A DNA stretch of 64,000 bases from Longimicrobium sp. (GCF_035474595.1 NZ_DATIND010000085.1:1-64000); one strand, 5' to 3'. Shown: positions 1 to 8,470, numbered from the stretch's first letter. Notes: a model not told the origin generated them from the sequence alone. A program made the numbers and translations.

Positions 1-2
1 TG

Positions 3-128
3 CCCGCCGACCTCGCCGCGCTGAAGGAGCGTGTGGCCACGATCCTTCGCAACTACTCCAACGAAACTCTCGCCTCCATCACCGGCTACGAGTACCTGCG
101 GAACATCTATTCTGCACAATCAGCTTAA
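3..128 (+). CDS. C-terminal fragment, possible IS630-type transposase
   Basis: An open frame enters from the left edge and ends at TAA 126-128, leaving 41 codons. The fragment reads PADLAALKERVATILRNYSN, then a segment with the string ITGYEYLRNIY. Known for the family: IS630-type transposases often end in a helix (LxxRVxxIL) followed by an S-hT-G-aromatic segment, which this resembles. No DDE catalytic motif lies inside the window, so the assignment rests on a weak C-terminal resemblance. It could equally be the tail of an unrelated gene. No inverted-repeat insertion-sequence end was identified after the stop. Confidence 0.4.
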   Translation, partial: PADLAALKERVATILRNYSNETLASITGYEYLRNIYSAQSA

Positions 129-241
129 GGAAATGGTATCAGAGGGGGAGGATGCCAAGCGCATCCCCCCCTCGTTCTTGTCTTCCGGACGAATCCCGGT
201 TCTCGACTGATTGCTTTACGTCGCCTCGCTGATCGATCTCG

Positions 242-2734
242 ATGCCTGACCCCAGCCTCACCTCGCCCGTCCTCGACCCGCCGACTGTCCCCATCGCGAA
301 TGCGCCGGGGGTGGATGCCGTCGCGCGCGGTGACGAGTGGCTCTGGGGGTGGGATACGACGCCGGGGATCGTGTCCGTGTGGGCGGAGCCGGACGGCCGC
401 GCGACGGTGTGGCGGCGGATCTTGGAGACGGGTGAGCTGGTGCGCGAGGAGGAGCGCTTCCGCCCGTGGATCCTGCTCGACCGGCTGGACGACCTGCGCC
501 ACCTGGGCCCGGGGCTCGGGCCGGAGGGAGACGGGGACGCGGAGTTCGGCTACCGCGAGCTGGACGGGCCGGGCGCGCTGCGGTTCCTGGTCTCCGCGCC
601 GGACGGGCGGCGGCTGGCGGATGCGGTGTTGCACGGCGCGTCGCATCGCCTCGGGCGCCGCGTGGGGCATCTGCGCGAGCTGGGCGCCCACGCGGTGCTC
701 TCGCTGCCGCCCGAGGAGCAGTACCTCGTCGCCACCGGGCGGACGTACTTCCGCGACCTCCCCTTCGACCATCTCCGCCGCCTGCAGTTCGACCTGGAAA
801 CGACGGGACTGGACGCGCGCCGCGACCGCATCTTCATGGTCGCCGTGCGGCACCCGTCCGGCGCCACCGAGGTGCTGGAGATCGACGCGCCGGGCGACGC
901 GGGCGAGGCCGCGCTGATCCGCCAGCTGGTGGAGACGGTGCGGGCGGCCGATCCCGACGTTATCGAGAACCACAACCTGCACGGCTTCGACCTCCCGTTC
1001 CTGGCGCAGCGCGCGCGGACGCTGCGGGTGCCGCTCGCGCTCGGCCGCCTGGGGAAGCTGGGGTTGCGCGAGCGCGCGGCGCGGCGAGGGACGACGGTGC
1101 AGGGCGGGGATTCGGACCGGCGCGTGCGCTTCGTCGCCCCCGGCCGCGAGCTGATCGACACGCTGGACGCGGTGATCCGCTACGACTTCTCCGCGCGCGA
1201 GCTGCCCGGGCACGGGCTGAAGGCGGTCGCGCGCCATCTCGGCGTGGCCGCGCCGGACCGCGAGTACGTGCCCGGGCACCTGATCCACACCACCTGGCGC
1301 CGCGACCCGGAGCGCGTGCGGCGGTACGCGACCGACGACGTGGAAGAGGTGGCGGCGCTCGCGCGGCTCTTGGGCGGCGCGGCGTTCGCGCTCGCCCGGA
1401 TGGCGCCGCGGCGCTACGAGCGCCTGGCGGACGCGGGCCCGGCGACGGGCGTCATCGACCCGCTGCTGGTGCGGGCGTACCTGCGCGCCGGCGCCGCGCT
1501 CCCCGCGCACCAGCCGCAGGACGGGACCACGCACACCGGCGCGGCACTCCACCTCTTCGCCACCGGCGTGGCGCAGCGCGTGGTGAAGGCCGACGTCGCC
1601 AGCCTGTACCCGTCGCTCATGCGCGCCTTCCGCATCGGCCCGGCGCGCGACCACCTGGGCGCGCTGCTGGCGCTGGTGGACCGGCTGGTGGAGCAGCGCC
1701 TGGCCGCGAAGTCCGCCGCGAAGGCGGCGCCCGCCGGCTCCGCCGAGCGCCACACGCACGAGGCCACGTCGGCCGCGATGAAGCTCGTGGTCAACTCCGC
1801 GTACGGCTATCTCGCGGCCGGCGGCGAGCTTACGCGCTTCGCCGACGTGCACGCCGCCAACGAGGTCACGCGCCGCGGCCGCGAGACGCTGTCGCTGATG
1901 TGCCGCGAGCTGGCCGCGCGCGGGGTGACGCTGCTGGAGGCCGACACCGACGGCGTGTACTTCGCCGTGCCGGAGGGGTGGGCGGAAGATGACGAGCGCC
2001 GCGTGGTGGCCGAGGTCGCCGCGCTGCTGCCGCCGCTGGTGCAGCTGGAATTCGAGGGGCGCTACGCGGCGATGCTGTCGCACGAGCCCAAGAACTACGC
2101 GCTGCTGCATTACGACGGCACCCTGGTGCTCCGCGGCGTGGCCTTCCGCTCCAGCCGCGCGGAGCCGTTCGGCGAGGCGTTCCTTCGCCGCGCGCTCCCG
2201 CATCTCTTCGCGGGCGACCTGGGCGGCGTCCGCGACACGTATCTCGCGACGCTGGACGCGCTCCGCCGCCGCGAGCTGCCCACGTTCGACGTCTCCTCGC
2301 GCGTGCGGCTGACCAAGCCGCCCGCGCGCTATGCCGAGACGCGCGACACCCGCCGCGAGTTCGCGTACGAGGCCGTGCTCGCGAGCGGGCGCACGCACTG
2401 GCGCGCCGGCGAGCGCCTCCGCGTCTACCGCACCCAGTCGGGCGCGGGCGCCGTCGTCGCTTCGTCCGACGACGATCCCGCCGCGCACGATCCGCGCGAC
2501 TACGACGCGGACCACTACGCCCGCGTGCTGCGCGACAACTTCGCGTCGCGCCTCGCGCGCGCCCTGGCGCCGGACGACTTCGCCGCCCTCTTCGCCAGCC
2601 CCGACCAGCTCTCGCTCTTCGCGCCCTCCACCGCCGCGATGCGCCCCATCCTCAACACGCGCCCGCCGAGCCATCCAATGGCCGCGCAGGGCCCTGGCGG
2701 CAGCATCATGCGCGCCCCCAAGACGTCATCCTGA
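242..2734 (+). CDS. polB: Family B DNA polymerase (Pol II-like) with 3'-5' exonuclease
   Basis: An 830-aa template-directed DNA polymerase, probably for repair or damage tolerance like bacterial Pol II. The exonuclease comes first: Exo I DLETTG (D184, E186), Exo II around N243 (ENHNLHGFDLPF) and a YATDDVEEV Exo III-like segment. The polymerase motifs follow in order: motif A DVASLYPS (D451), motif B KLVVNSAYGY (N518) and motif C DTDG (D568, D570). All catalytic acids are present, so both activities are predicted intact. The length is typical of bacterial and archaeal-like B polymerases. The start is the first ATG in frame; no strong ribosome binding site is visible. The last codons and the TGA stop lie inside the 213-bp palindromic element that begins at 2722, so the extreme C-terminus (KTSS) is repeat-encoded. 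Confidence 0.93.
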   Translation: MPDPSLTSPVLDPPTVPIANAPGVDAVARGDEWLWGWDTTPGIVSVWAEPDGRATVWRRILETGELVREEERFRPWILLDRLDDLRHLGPGLGPEGDGDAEFGYRELDGPGALRFLVSAPDGRRLADAVLHGASHRLGRRVGHLRELGAHAVLSLPPEEQYLVATGRTYFRDLPFDHLRRLQFDLETTGLDARRDRIFMVAVRHPSGATEVLEIDAPGDAGEAALIRQLVETVRAADPDVIENHNLHGFDLPFLAQRARTLRVPLALGRLGKLGLRERAARRGTTVQGGDSDRRVRFVAPGRELIDTLDAVIRYDFSARELPGHGLKAVARHLGVAAPDREYVPGHLIHTTWRRDPERVRRYATDDVEEVAALARLLGGAAFALARMAPRRYERLADAGPATGVIDPLLVRAYLRAGAALPAHQPQDGTTHTGAALHLFATGVAQRVVKADVASLYPSLMRAFRIGPARDHLGALLALVDRLVEQRLAAKSAAKAAPAGSAERHTHEATSAAMKLVVNSAYGYLAAGGELTRFADVHAANEVTRRGRETLSLMCRELAARGVTLLEADTDGVYFAVPEGWAEDDERRVVAEVAALLPPLVQLEFEGRYAAMLSHEPKNYALLHYDGTLVLRGVAFRSSRAEPFGEAFLRRALPHLFAGDLGGVRDTYLATLDALRRRELPTFDVSSRVRLTKPPARYAETRDTRREFAYEAVLASGRTHWRAGERLRVYRTQSGAGAVVASSDDDPAAHDPRDYDADHYARVLRDNFASRLARALAPDDFAALFASPDQLSLFAPSTAAMRPILNTRPPSHPMAAQGPGGSIMRAPKTSS

Positions 2735-2934
2735 GGCCGCCCACACCGTAGGCGCGTGTTCGCAGATGGTTGCAGGCCGAAGGATCTATAACAGACGCCG
2801 CACGTCCGCTACGGAAACGCGCCGAACGACAGCGCGTTGCCTCCGTGCACGTGCGGCGACATGCCATAGATCCTTCGGCCTGCAACGGACCGTGCAGACA
2901 CTGATTACGGTGTGACCGGCCTCAGGATGACGTC
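2722..2934. repeat. 213-bp palindromic intergenic element (family F, full copy)
   Basis: The outer arms GACGTCATCCTGAGGCCG (2722 on) and its complement (ending 2934) are inverted. Nested arms TTGCAGGCCGAAGGATCTAT (2770-2789) and its complement (2866-2885) are perfect 20-mers. The element could fold into one long hairpin with a variable loop. A half copy lies at 22303-22371. It overlaps the last codons of the upstream polymerase gene. It fills most of the gap to the peptide gene at 3103 and carries no coding potential that I would defend. Confidence 0.9.
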
Positions 2935-3011
2935 ATCGGGGGGCTTTCGATGCTTGCGAGTGACTGGGGCAGAGGGAATCGAAGGACCCTCGTGATCGCT
3001 TTACGCGGAAG

Positions 3012-3040
3012 TTGCGGCGGAATGTGGGAGCGAATACGAT
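3012..3040 (+). promoter_or_regulatory. Candidate promoter of the small peptide gene
   Basis: TTGCGG (3012-3017), a 17-nt spacer and TACGAT (3035-3040) form a plausible housekeeping-sigma promoter 63 nt before the ATG at 3103. The spacing is optimal and the hexamers match the consensus only partly (3/6 and 4/6), so this is a candidate. Confidence 0.45.
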
Positions 3041-3102
3041 TGGATGCCGCCCGTTCGGTGCCACGGGCGGCTCGCTCGGAACCCGCGCAACGGAGGCGAA
3101 CG

Positions 3103-3255
3103 ATGGACAAGCTGAAGATGAACATCGAGGAGCTGAGCGTGGACACGTTCGATGTCGATCAGAAGAAGCAGGACGCGCTGCTCCACGGCGCCGTGAAGAC
3201 GTTCGATCCCACGAAGTGCGAGCCGCATTCGTGCGTGCCCACCTTCCCCTGCTGA
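3103..3255 (+). CDS. Orphan RiPP precursor peptide, pinensin/lanthipeptide-like
   Basis: A 50-aa peptide preceded by CGGAGGCG, a good ribosome binding site with about 6 nt spacing. The N-terminal half (MDKLKMNIEELSVDTFDV) has the K-h-K-h-x-h-E-x-L-x-V-x-(S/T)-F pattern of pinensin-type lanthipeptide leaders. A charged QKKQDALLHGAV link follows, then a short tail with all three cysteines: KCEPHSCVPTFPC. Ser and Thr residues (T33, T37, S43, T47) are available for dehydration and thioether formation. Known: such precursors are modified by lanthipeptide dehydratases and cyclases and are exported. No LanB/LanC/LanM, protease or dedicated transporter gene lies within the window, so the modifying enzymes would act in trans. 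Family membership is from leader resemblance only. The product and its activity are unknown. Confidence 0.75.
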   Translation: MDKLKMNIEELSVDTFDVDQKKQDALLHGAVKTFDPTKCEPHSCVPTFPC

Positions 3256-3405
3256 CCGCGCGGGATGGACGGAGACGCGAGGGGCGGCACCGGCCGCCTC
3301 TCGCGCTTTTTACGAAAGCATTACATCGGCGTCTGGTCCGCCCGCCCCGTTCGTGGGTACGATAGATCGAGACGGTTCCGCACACCCCTCGCGACCGGCA
3401 CCCCG

Positions 3406-5103
3406 ATGACCCTCCCGCGACGCTCCCCGCACCTGGCACCCGGCTCGGCCGTTCCGGTCGCGCTGCTGCTGATGCTGCTGGGGCTCTCGGCGGTGCTGGC
3501 GTACCAGGCCGCCGACGCCGCCCGCTCCGAGGCGCGCTCCACCGAGCGGGCGCTGCGCGGCTACGCCTCGTTCGCCACCTGGGAGCTGGAGCGCCGCGCT
3601 GACGACGTCCTCCGTGCCCGCCTCTCCGCCTCCCTCGCGGACGCGCTCGCCGGCGCGCCCACCGCCTCCGCGCTGGCGTCCGATGCATCGCGGGCGCTGG
3701 CCTGGTGCCGGTGCACGGACGCCGTCCAGGGCGCGCTCCGCGTCTCGCCGGACGGCGGGGAGATGGGTGTCGCCGCGCCGGATCCCGCCATCGCCGCGTG
3801 GCTGCGGGCGCGGGGCGCGGCGATGGCCGTCTCGTCATCCTCCGACAGCATCCGCATCGAGGCGGTGACGATCGGCCGCGCGCGCCATCTCTTCATCTAC
3901 CGTGACCGGGGAGATGCGGGACGGAGGGGGATGTCGGGGCTCGTGCTCGATCCCCGGCGCCTCGCGTCCGCGGCGTTCGACGCTGCGTATCGCGCGGGCG
4001 GGCTCCTCCCCGGCGCCGTGCGCGCCGGCGGCCAGCGCGATGCCGTTGCCGCCGCGCTGTCGACCGCGGACGGCGCCTTCGTCTGGCAGTCGCCGCCCCC
4101 CTCCGGCGCGGCGCGCGACGGCGTGTGGGTGGACGCCAAGATCGGCGCGTATCCCCCCGAGCCGCTGGCGCGCGGCGACGTGGCGCAGCCGCTGGACGGG
4201 CTCTTCGCCGGCCTCGTCTCGCGCGTTTCCGTGCGCGCGGACGCGGTGGTGGGCGCGCCCGCGCAGGGGCCGCACTCGCGGCTGCCGCTGCTGCTGGCGG
4301 TGTTCGGGCTGACGATGGCGCTGGTCTGCGTGGCCATCGTGCAGCTGCGCCGGCAGCAGGAGCTGGTGCAGCTGCGCGACGACTTCGTCTCGGGCGTTTC
4401 GCACGAGCTGCGCACGCCGCTGGCGCAGATCCGCCTCTTCTCCGACCTGCTGGACTCCGGCCGCATGACCGGCGCCGAGCAGCGCGCGCGCTCCGTCCGC
4501 ATCATCGCCGAGGAGTCGCGTCGCCTCTCGTGGCTGGTGGAGAACATCCTCCACTTCTCCCGCGCCCAGCGCGGCGCCGGGCGTGTGCAGCCTAATCCGG
4601 TCGAAACCGCGCCGCTCATCCGCGAGATCGTCGATTCCTTCGCGCCGCTCGCCCGCACCCGCGAGGCGGAGTTCGCGGTGGAGGCGGACGAGGGCGTGGT
4701 GGCCCGCATCGACCCCGACGCGCTGCGGCAGGTGCTGCTGAACCTGCTGGACAACGCGGTGAAGTACGGCCCGCCGGGGCAGACGGTGCGCGTCCGCGCC
4801 GAGCTGCGCGGGCTGGCGCTGCGCATCGCCGTGGACGACCGCGGCCCCGGTGTGCCGTGGGAGGAGCGGACGCGCGTGTGGGAGCCGTACCGCCGCCTCG
4901 CGCGCGATGCCGAGGGCGCGACGGGCGGCAGCGGGATCGGGCTGGCGGTGGTGAAGGACCTGGTGGAGCTGCACGGCGGCCGCGCGGGCGTGGGCGAGGC
5001 GCCCGGCGGCGGCGCGCGCTTCTGGGTGGAGTTCCCGTACGCGATGCACGCCGGCCCGGCGCCCGAGCCCGCCGCCGCCCACGTCGCGGGAGCCGCGCGA
5101 TGA
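3406..5103 (+). CDS. Membrane sensor histidine kinase
   Basis: A 565-aa inner-membrane kinase. TM1 is at about residues 15-37 and TM2 at about 292-311, bounding a roughly 250-residue extracytoplasmic region with no domain I recognise. The cytoplasmic part has the H-box [11 protein letters not shown] (phospho-acceptor H333), N-box LLNLLDNAVKYG, G1 DDRGPGVP and G2 GSGIGLAVVKDLVELHGG, that is HisKA plus HATPase_c. The ATG at 3406 was chosen because the first membrane helix follows directly; the frame is open upstream to 3265 but that stretch looks non-coding. A TACGAT -10-like hexamer lies at 3358-3363. The stop overlaps the next gene (ATGA), so kinase and regulator are translationally coupled and form a two-component pair. 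The signal is unknown. Confidence 0.92.
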   Translation: MTLPRRSPHLAPGSAVPVALLLMLLGLSAVLAYQAADAARSEARSTERALRGYASFATWELERRADDVLRARLSASLADALAGAPTASALASDASRALAWCRCTDAVQGALRVSPDGGEMGVAAPDPAIAAWLRARGAAMAVSSSSDSIRIEAVTIGRARHLFIYRDRGDAGRRGMSGLVLDPRRLASAAFDAAYRAGGLLPGAVRAGGQRDAVAAALSTADGAFVWQSPPPSGAARDGVWVDAKIGAYPPEPLARGDVAQPLDGLFAGLVSRVSVRADAVVGAPAQGPHSRLPLLLAVFGLTMALVCVAIVQLRRQQELVQLRDDFVSGVSHELRTPLAQIRLFSDLLDSGRMTGAEQRARSVRIIAEESRRLSWLVENILHFSRAQRGAGRVQPNPVETAPLIREIVDSFAPLARTREAEFAVEADEGVVARIDPDALRQVLLNLLDNAVKYGPPGQTVRVRAELRGLALRIAVDDRGPGVPWEERTRVWEPYRRLARDAEGATGGSGIGLAVVKDLVELHGGRAGVGEAPGGGARFWVEFPYAMHAGPAPEPAAAHVAGAAR

Positions 5104-5792
5104 GCCGCATCCTGGTCGTGGAGGACAACGCCAACCTCGCCTACGGCCTCACCGCCAGCCTGGAGCTGGAGGGCCACCAGGTCGCGGTCGCCCGCGACGG
5201 GGCCGAGGGGCTGCGCGCGGCGCGGGAGACGAATCCCGACCTCGTCATCCTGGACCTGATGCTCCCGGAGATGGACGGCTACCGCGTGCTGAAGGCGCTG
5301 CGCGAGGAGGGCCGCGACGTGCCCGTGCTGATCCTGACCGCGCGCGGCGCCGAGAGCGACAAGGTGACGGGCTTCCGCCTGGGCGCGGACGACTACGTGA
5401 CCAAGCCGTTCGGGCTGCTGGAGCTGATCGCGCGCGTCACCGCCCTCCTGCGCCGCGCCCGCCCGGCGCCCGCCGAGGCCGCGCCCGCCCCGGCGCTGGT
5501 GACCATCGGCGACATCGAGGTGAGCCCCGCCTCGCGCGCCGTGCGCCGCCGCGGCAGCGAGGTGGCGCTCACGCCCAAGGAGTTCGACCTGCTGATGGCG
5601 CTGGTGCGGCGCAAGGGCGGCGTGGCCGGGCGGCTGGAGCTGCTGGCCGAGGTGTGGGGCCACCGCGCCGCCGTGATGACCCGCACCGTCGACATGCACG
5701 TGGCCCAGCTCCGCCGCAAGCTCGAGGACGACCCCGCCGACCCCCGCCACATCGTAACCGTCTGGAAAGCCGGCTACCGCATCGCGCAGTGA
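5100..5792 (+). CDS. OmpR/PhoB-family response regulator
   Basis: A 230-aa DNA-binding regulator, partner of the kinase just upstream through a 4-nt ATGA overlap. The receiver domain (1-120) has the acidic pocket EDN, phospho-acceptor D52 (LVILDLMLPEMDG), the T in LILTARG and K in TKPF. A linker rich in Ala and Pro leads to a winged-helix trans_reg_C domain (about 135-230) with LTPKEFDLLMALVRRKG, RTVDMHVAQLRRKLEDD and a terminal VWKAGYRI. Family members bind direct repeats as dimers. Three 13-bp direct repeats with exact 20-bp period start 19 nt after this stop codon and are candidate sites for it (inference). Confidence 0.95.
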   Translation: MSRILVVEDNANLAYGLTASLELEGHQVAVARDGAEGLRAARETNPDLVILDLMLPEMDGYRVLKALREEGRDVPVLILTARGAESDKVTGFRLGADDYVTKPFGLLELIARVTALLRRARPAPAEAAPAPALVTIGDIEVSPASRAVRRRGSEVALTPKEFDLLMALVRRKGGVAGRLELLAEVWGHRAAVMTRTVDMHVAQLRRKLEDDPADPRHIVTVWKAGYRIAQ

Positions 5793-5810
5793 CGCGGCCC
5801 ACTCAGACGT

Positions 5811-5863
5811 GGGCCAGATTCGGCACAACCGGGCCAGATTTGGCCCAGGTGGACCAGATTTGG
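5811..5863 (+). promoter_or_regulatory. Three direct repeats, 20-bp period, possible operator array
   Basis: GGGCCAGATTCGG (5811), GGGCCAGATTTGG (5831) and GGACCAGATTTGG (5851) are spaced exactly 20 bp apart, about two helical turns. The second copy extends to the dyad GGCCAGATTTGGCC. The array sits in the 364-nt gap between the response regulator and the permease, nearly 300 nt before the permease start. The rest of the gap has no gene or other signal that I can support. Confidence 0.5.
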
Positions 5864-6156
5864 ACCGCCTCCTCGTCGAGGAATCCGCCCAAAGCTCGTC
5901 CCGCACGGAGGACATCGGCCAGGATGAGACGATCCCGCAAATGCGGGTGAGCGCGCGTCCGCCACTTCAGTCGCATCCGCTTTCCCGCCGCCGCTCTCCG
6001 CCGTTCTCCGCCGCTCTCCGTTCCCTCGCCACTTCCTTACAACCTTCGTACGAAAGCAAAGCCGCCGCCGCGCGCGGGACCGGTAGCGTTCCGGGAGATG
6101 ATTCCCCGGGCCGCATCCGGGCCGGGACGGACGTTCCTCGCGCGCGGAGGCGGCGG

Positions 6157-7659
6157 ATGGGGTTGCTGTCACGGAAGAGCGTGTTCGATCTGCAGGCCGA
6201 GGCCGGGCGCGGCACGCTGCGGCGGTCGCTGGGGCCGGTGAACCTGACCACGCTCGGCATCGGCTCGGTGATCGGCACCGGGATATTCGTGCTCACCGGC
6301 ACCGCCGCGTCGCAGAACGCCGGGCCGGCGCTGGTGGTCAGCATGGTCATCGCGGCGCTCGCCTGCGCGCTGGCGGGGCTGTGCTACGCGGAGCTGGCGT
6401 CCATGATTCCCGTGGCGGGGAGCGCGTACACCTACGCCTACGCCACGGCGGGCGAGATCTTCGCCTGGATCATCGGGTGGGACCTGATGCTGGAGTACGC
6501 GCTGTCGGCCTCCACCGTCGCCGTGGGATGGTCGGGGTACTTCGTCAGCTTCCTGGGCGACCTGGGGATCCGCCTTCCCGCGCGGCTGACGGCGGCGCCG
6601 GAGGTGATGGTCGCGCTCCCCGGCGGCGGGACGGCGCACGGGGTCTTCAACCTCCCCGCAGCGTGCATCGTCCTGCTGGTGTCCGCGCTGCTGGCCATCG
6701 GCATCCGCGAGTCGGCGAACACCAACACGGTGCTGGTGGTGGTGAAGGTGGCCGTCCTCCTCGTCTTCGTCGCCGCCGGCGCGGCGTACGTCCGGCGCGA
6801 GCACCTGACGCCGTTCATCCCCCCCAACACCGGCGACTTCGGCGCGTTCGGGTGGAGCGGGGTGATGCGCGGCGCGGCGGTGATGTTCTTCGCCTACGTG
6901 GGCTTCGACGCGGTGTCGACGGCGGCGCAGGAGGCGAAGAATCCCCAGCGCGACCTGCCGTTCGGCATCCTGGCCTCGCTCGCCATCTGCACCGTCATCT
7001 ACATCCTGGTGGCCACGGTGCTGATCGGCATCGTCCCCTACTCGCGGCTGAACGTGCCGGATCCGCTGGCGGTGGGGATCGACGCGACGGGGCTCACGTG
7101 GCTGAGCCCGGTGATCAAGATCAGCGCGCTCTTCGGCCTGTTCAGCACCATGCTGGTGACGCTGCTGGGGCAGACGCGGATCTTCTTCACCATGAGCCGC
7201 GACGGGCTCCTTCCCGCCGCGTTCGGGCGCGTGCACCCGCGCTGGCGCACGCCGCACGTGAGCACCGCCATCACCGGCTCGGTGGTCGCGGTCGCCGCCG
7301 GGCTCCTTCCCATCTCCGTGCTCTCGCAGCTGGTGAGCATCGGGACGCTGCTGGCGTTCGTGCTGGTGAGCGCGGGGGTGGTGATGCTGCGCCGCACGCG
7401 CCCCGAGCTGGAGCGCCCCTTCCGCACGCCGGGGATGCCGTGGGTTCCCGCGCTGGCCATCGTCGCGTGCGTGGCGCAGATGGCGTCGCTTCCGGCCGCG
7501 ACCTGGGCGCGCCTCTTCATCTGGCTGGCGATGGGGATGGTGGTCTACTTCGCCTACGGTCGCCGCCGCAGCCGCGTCGCCGCCCAGGCCGCTGCGGACG
7601 CGGAACCGGCGGTGAAGCACGTCGCCCGATCGGAAGTGCGGAAGTGCGGAAGTGCGTGA
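6157..7659 (+). CDS. APC-family amino-acid permease (cationic amino-acid transporter type)
   Basis: A 500-aa integral membrane transporter with about 12-13 hydrophobic segments. The first is the APC signature GIGSVIGTGIFVLTG at about residues 31-45. The segment CYAELASMIPVAGSAYTYAY and the later FAYVGFDAVSTAAQEAKNPQRDLP loop are hallmarks of the CAT/YfnA group (TC 2.A.3.3). It would import amino acids by proton symport or exchange; the exact substrate cannot be read. The start ATG at 6157 follows CGGAGGCGG and leaves a short cytosolic N-terminus. The final residues (SEVRKCGSA) are encoded by an 8-bp tandem repeat that runs through the stop codon, so the extreme C-terminus is probably a recent accretion. 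Confidence 0.92.
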   Translation: MGLLSRKSVFDLQAEAGRGTLRRSLGPVNLTTLGIGSVIGTGIFVLTGTAASQNAGPALVVSMVIAALACALAGLCYAELASMIPVAGSAYTYAYATAGEIFAWIIGWDLMLEYALSASTVAVGWSGYFVSFLGDLGIRLPARLTAAPEVMVALPGGGTAHGVFNLPAACIVLLVSALLAIGIRESANTNTVLVVVKVAVLLVFVAAGAAYVRREHLTPFIPPNTGDFGAFGWSGVMRGAAVMFFAYVGFDAVSTAAQEAKNPQRDLPFGILASLAICTVIYILVATVLIGIVPYSRLNVPDPLAVGIDATGLTWLSPVIKISALFGLFSTMLVTLLGQTRIFFTMSRDGLLPAAFGRVHPRWRTPHVSTAITGSVVAVAAGLLPISVLSQLVSIGTLLAFVLVSAGVVMLRRTRPELERPFRTPGMPWVPALAIVACVAQMASLPAATWARLFIWLAMGMVVYFAYGRRRSRVAAQAAADAEPAVKHVARSEVRKCGSA

Positions 7660-7760
7660 GTGCGAATAGGAAGCGCGTCCCCGGAGAAACCTCCAGGGAC
7701 GCGCGATCTTGACGCACTTCCGCACTCACGCACTTCCGCACTCACGCACTTCCGCACTTC
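7632..7760. repeat. Facing arrays of 8-bp AGTGCGGA-type tandem repeats
   Basis: Units of GAAGTGCG run from 7632 to 7666 across the permease stop. The complementary units CGCACTTC and CGCACTCA run from 7712 to 7760, up to the stop of the TetR gene on the other strand. A terminator hairpin lies between them. The two arrays are inverted relative to each other. Confidence 0.85.
7673..7704. terminator. Hairpin between convergent permease and TetR genes
   Basis: GCGCGTCCCCGGAG pairs with CTCCAGGGACGCGC (one mismatch) around an AAAC loop. It lies between two convergent stop codons and could serve both directions. It has no long T tract. Confidence 0.6.
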
Positions 7761-7762
7761 TT

Positions 7763-8365
7763 CTACGGCTCCAGCCCCCGGTAGAACGTCGCCGCGACCT
7801 TGGGTGCGAGCGGGGGGAGCGGGCGCGTGCGGTCGCCCAGGAGCCACTCCAGCTCGATCTCCTCCAGCAGCCCGATCAGCATCCGCCGGGCGAGGGGGAT
7901 GTCGACGCCGTCGCGGACCGCGCCCTCGGAGACGCCCGAGGCCAGCAGCTCGTCGATGGCCTGCGCGTAGGTGCGCAGCACGTCGCGCACGGCGCCGCCG
8001 TAGAACTTGCTGCTCTGGCGGCTTTCCAGCAGCAGCACGGTGGCCAGCGCCGGTTCGGCCTGGATGTTCTCGAACTGCAGCCCGATGAAGCGCGCCAGCC
8101 GCTCCTCGAACGGCGCGTGCGACGGCATCACGTCACGCACCGAGCCCACGAACTCGGCCACCTTGTCGCGGAAGGCGGTCAGCAGCAGGTCGTCCTTGCC
8201 ATCGAAGTACAGGTAGATGGTGCCCTCGGCCACCCCCGCCCCCGCTGCGATGTCGCGGATCCGTGCGGCGAAGAAGCCATGCTCGGCGAACACCCGCACC
8301 GCGCTGTCCAGGATCGCGCGGCGGCGGGCTTCCTTGCTTTCGGTGACGGCGGACTCGGAGGGCAT
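7763..8365 (-). CDS. TetR/AcrR-family transcriptional regulator
   Basis: A 200-aa regulator. The N-terminal TetR helix-turn-helix domain spans about residues 10-60: ARRRAILDSAVRVFAEHGFF, then IRDIAAGAGVAEGTIYLYF and DGKDDLL. The C-terminal helical ligand domain (FEERLARFIGLQFENIQAEP and following) resembles the FadR/YsiA-like group that senses acyl-CoAs; that ligand is a guess from resemblance. The start ATG at 8365 is the only sensible one. The gene stands alone, and the next gene upstream on the same strand is the large metalloprotease-like gene 416 nt away. The target is unknown. Confidence 0.9.
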   Translation of the reverse strand: MPSESAVTESKEARRRAILDSAVRVFAEHGFFAARIRDIAAGAGVAEGTIYLYFDGKDDLLLTAFRDKVAEFVGSVRDVMPSHAPFEERLARFIGLQFENIQAEPALATVLLLESRQSSKFYGGAVRDVLRTYAQAIDELLASGVSEGAVRDGVDIPLARRMLIGLLEEIELEWLLGDRTRPLPPLAPKVAATFYRGLEP

Positions 8366-8376
8366 GGGCGGGATAA

Positions 8377-8439
8377 TAGTGCGAGAGTGCGAAAGTGCGA
8401 AAGTGCGAACAACGGAAGTGCGGAAGTGCGGAAGTGCGT
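8377..8439. repeat. 8-bp tandem repeat array upstream of the TetR gene
   Basis: Imperfect units AGTGCGAA and then AGTGCGGA repeat from 8377 to 8439, directly upstream of the TetR start. The unit is the same as in the arrays at 7632-7760. Confidence 0.8.
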
Positions 8440-8470
8440 CGGGGTGGCGTGGGACCGGCGTCCGCGCGTT

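Noticed and set aside
125-2674. An 849-codon open frame on the strand opposite the DNA polymerase gene
   Set aside because: It is the antisense shadow of a GC-rich gene: Arg/Ala/His-rich low-complexity translation, no domain, and the opposite strand holds all polymerase motifs. The same applies to the other long antisense frames, for example over 24.3-26.9 kb and 27.6-29.9 kb.
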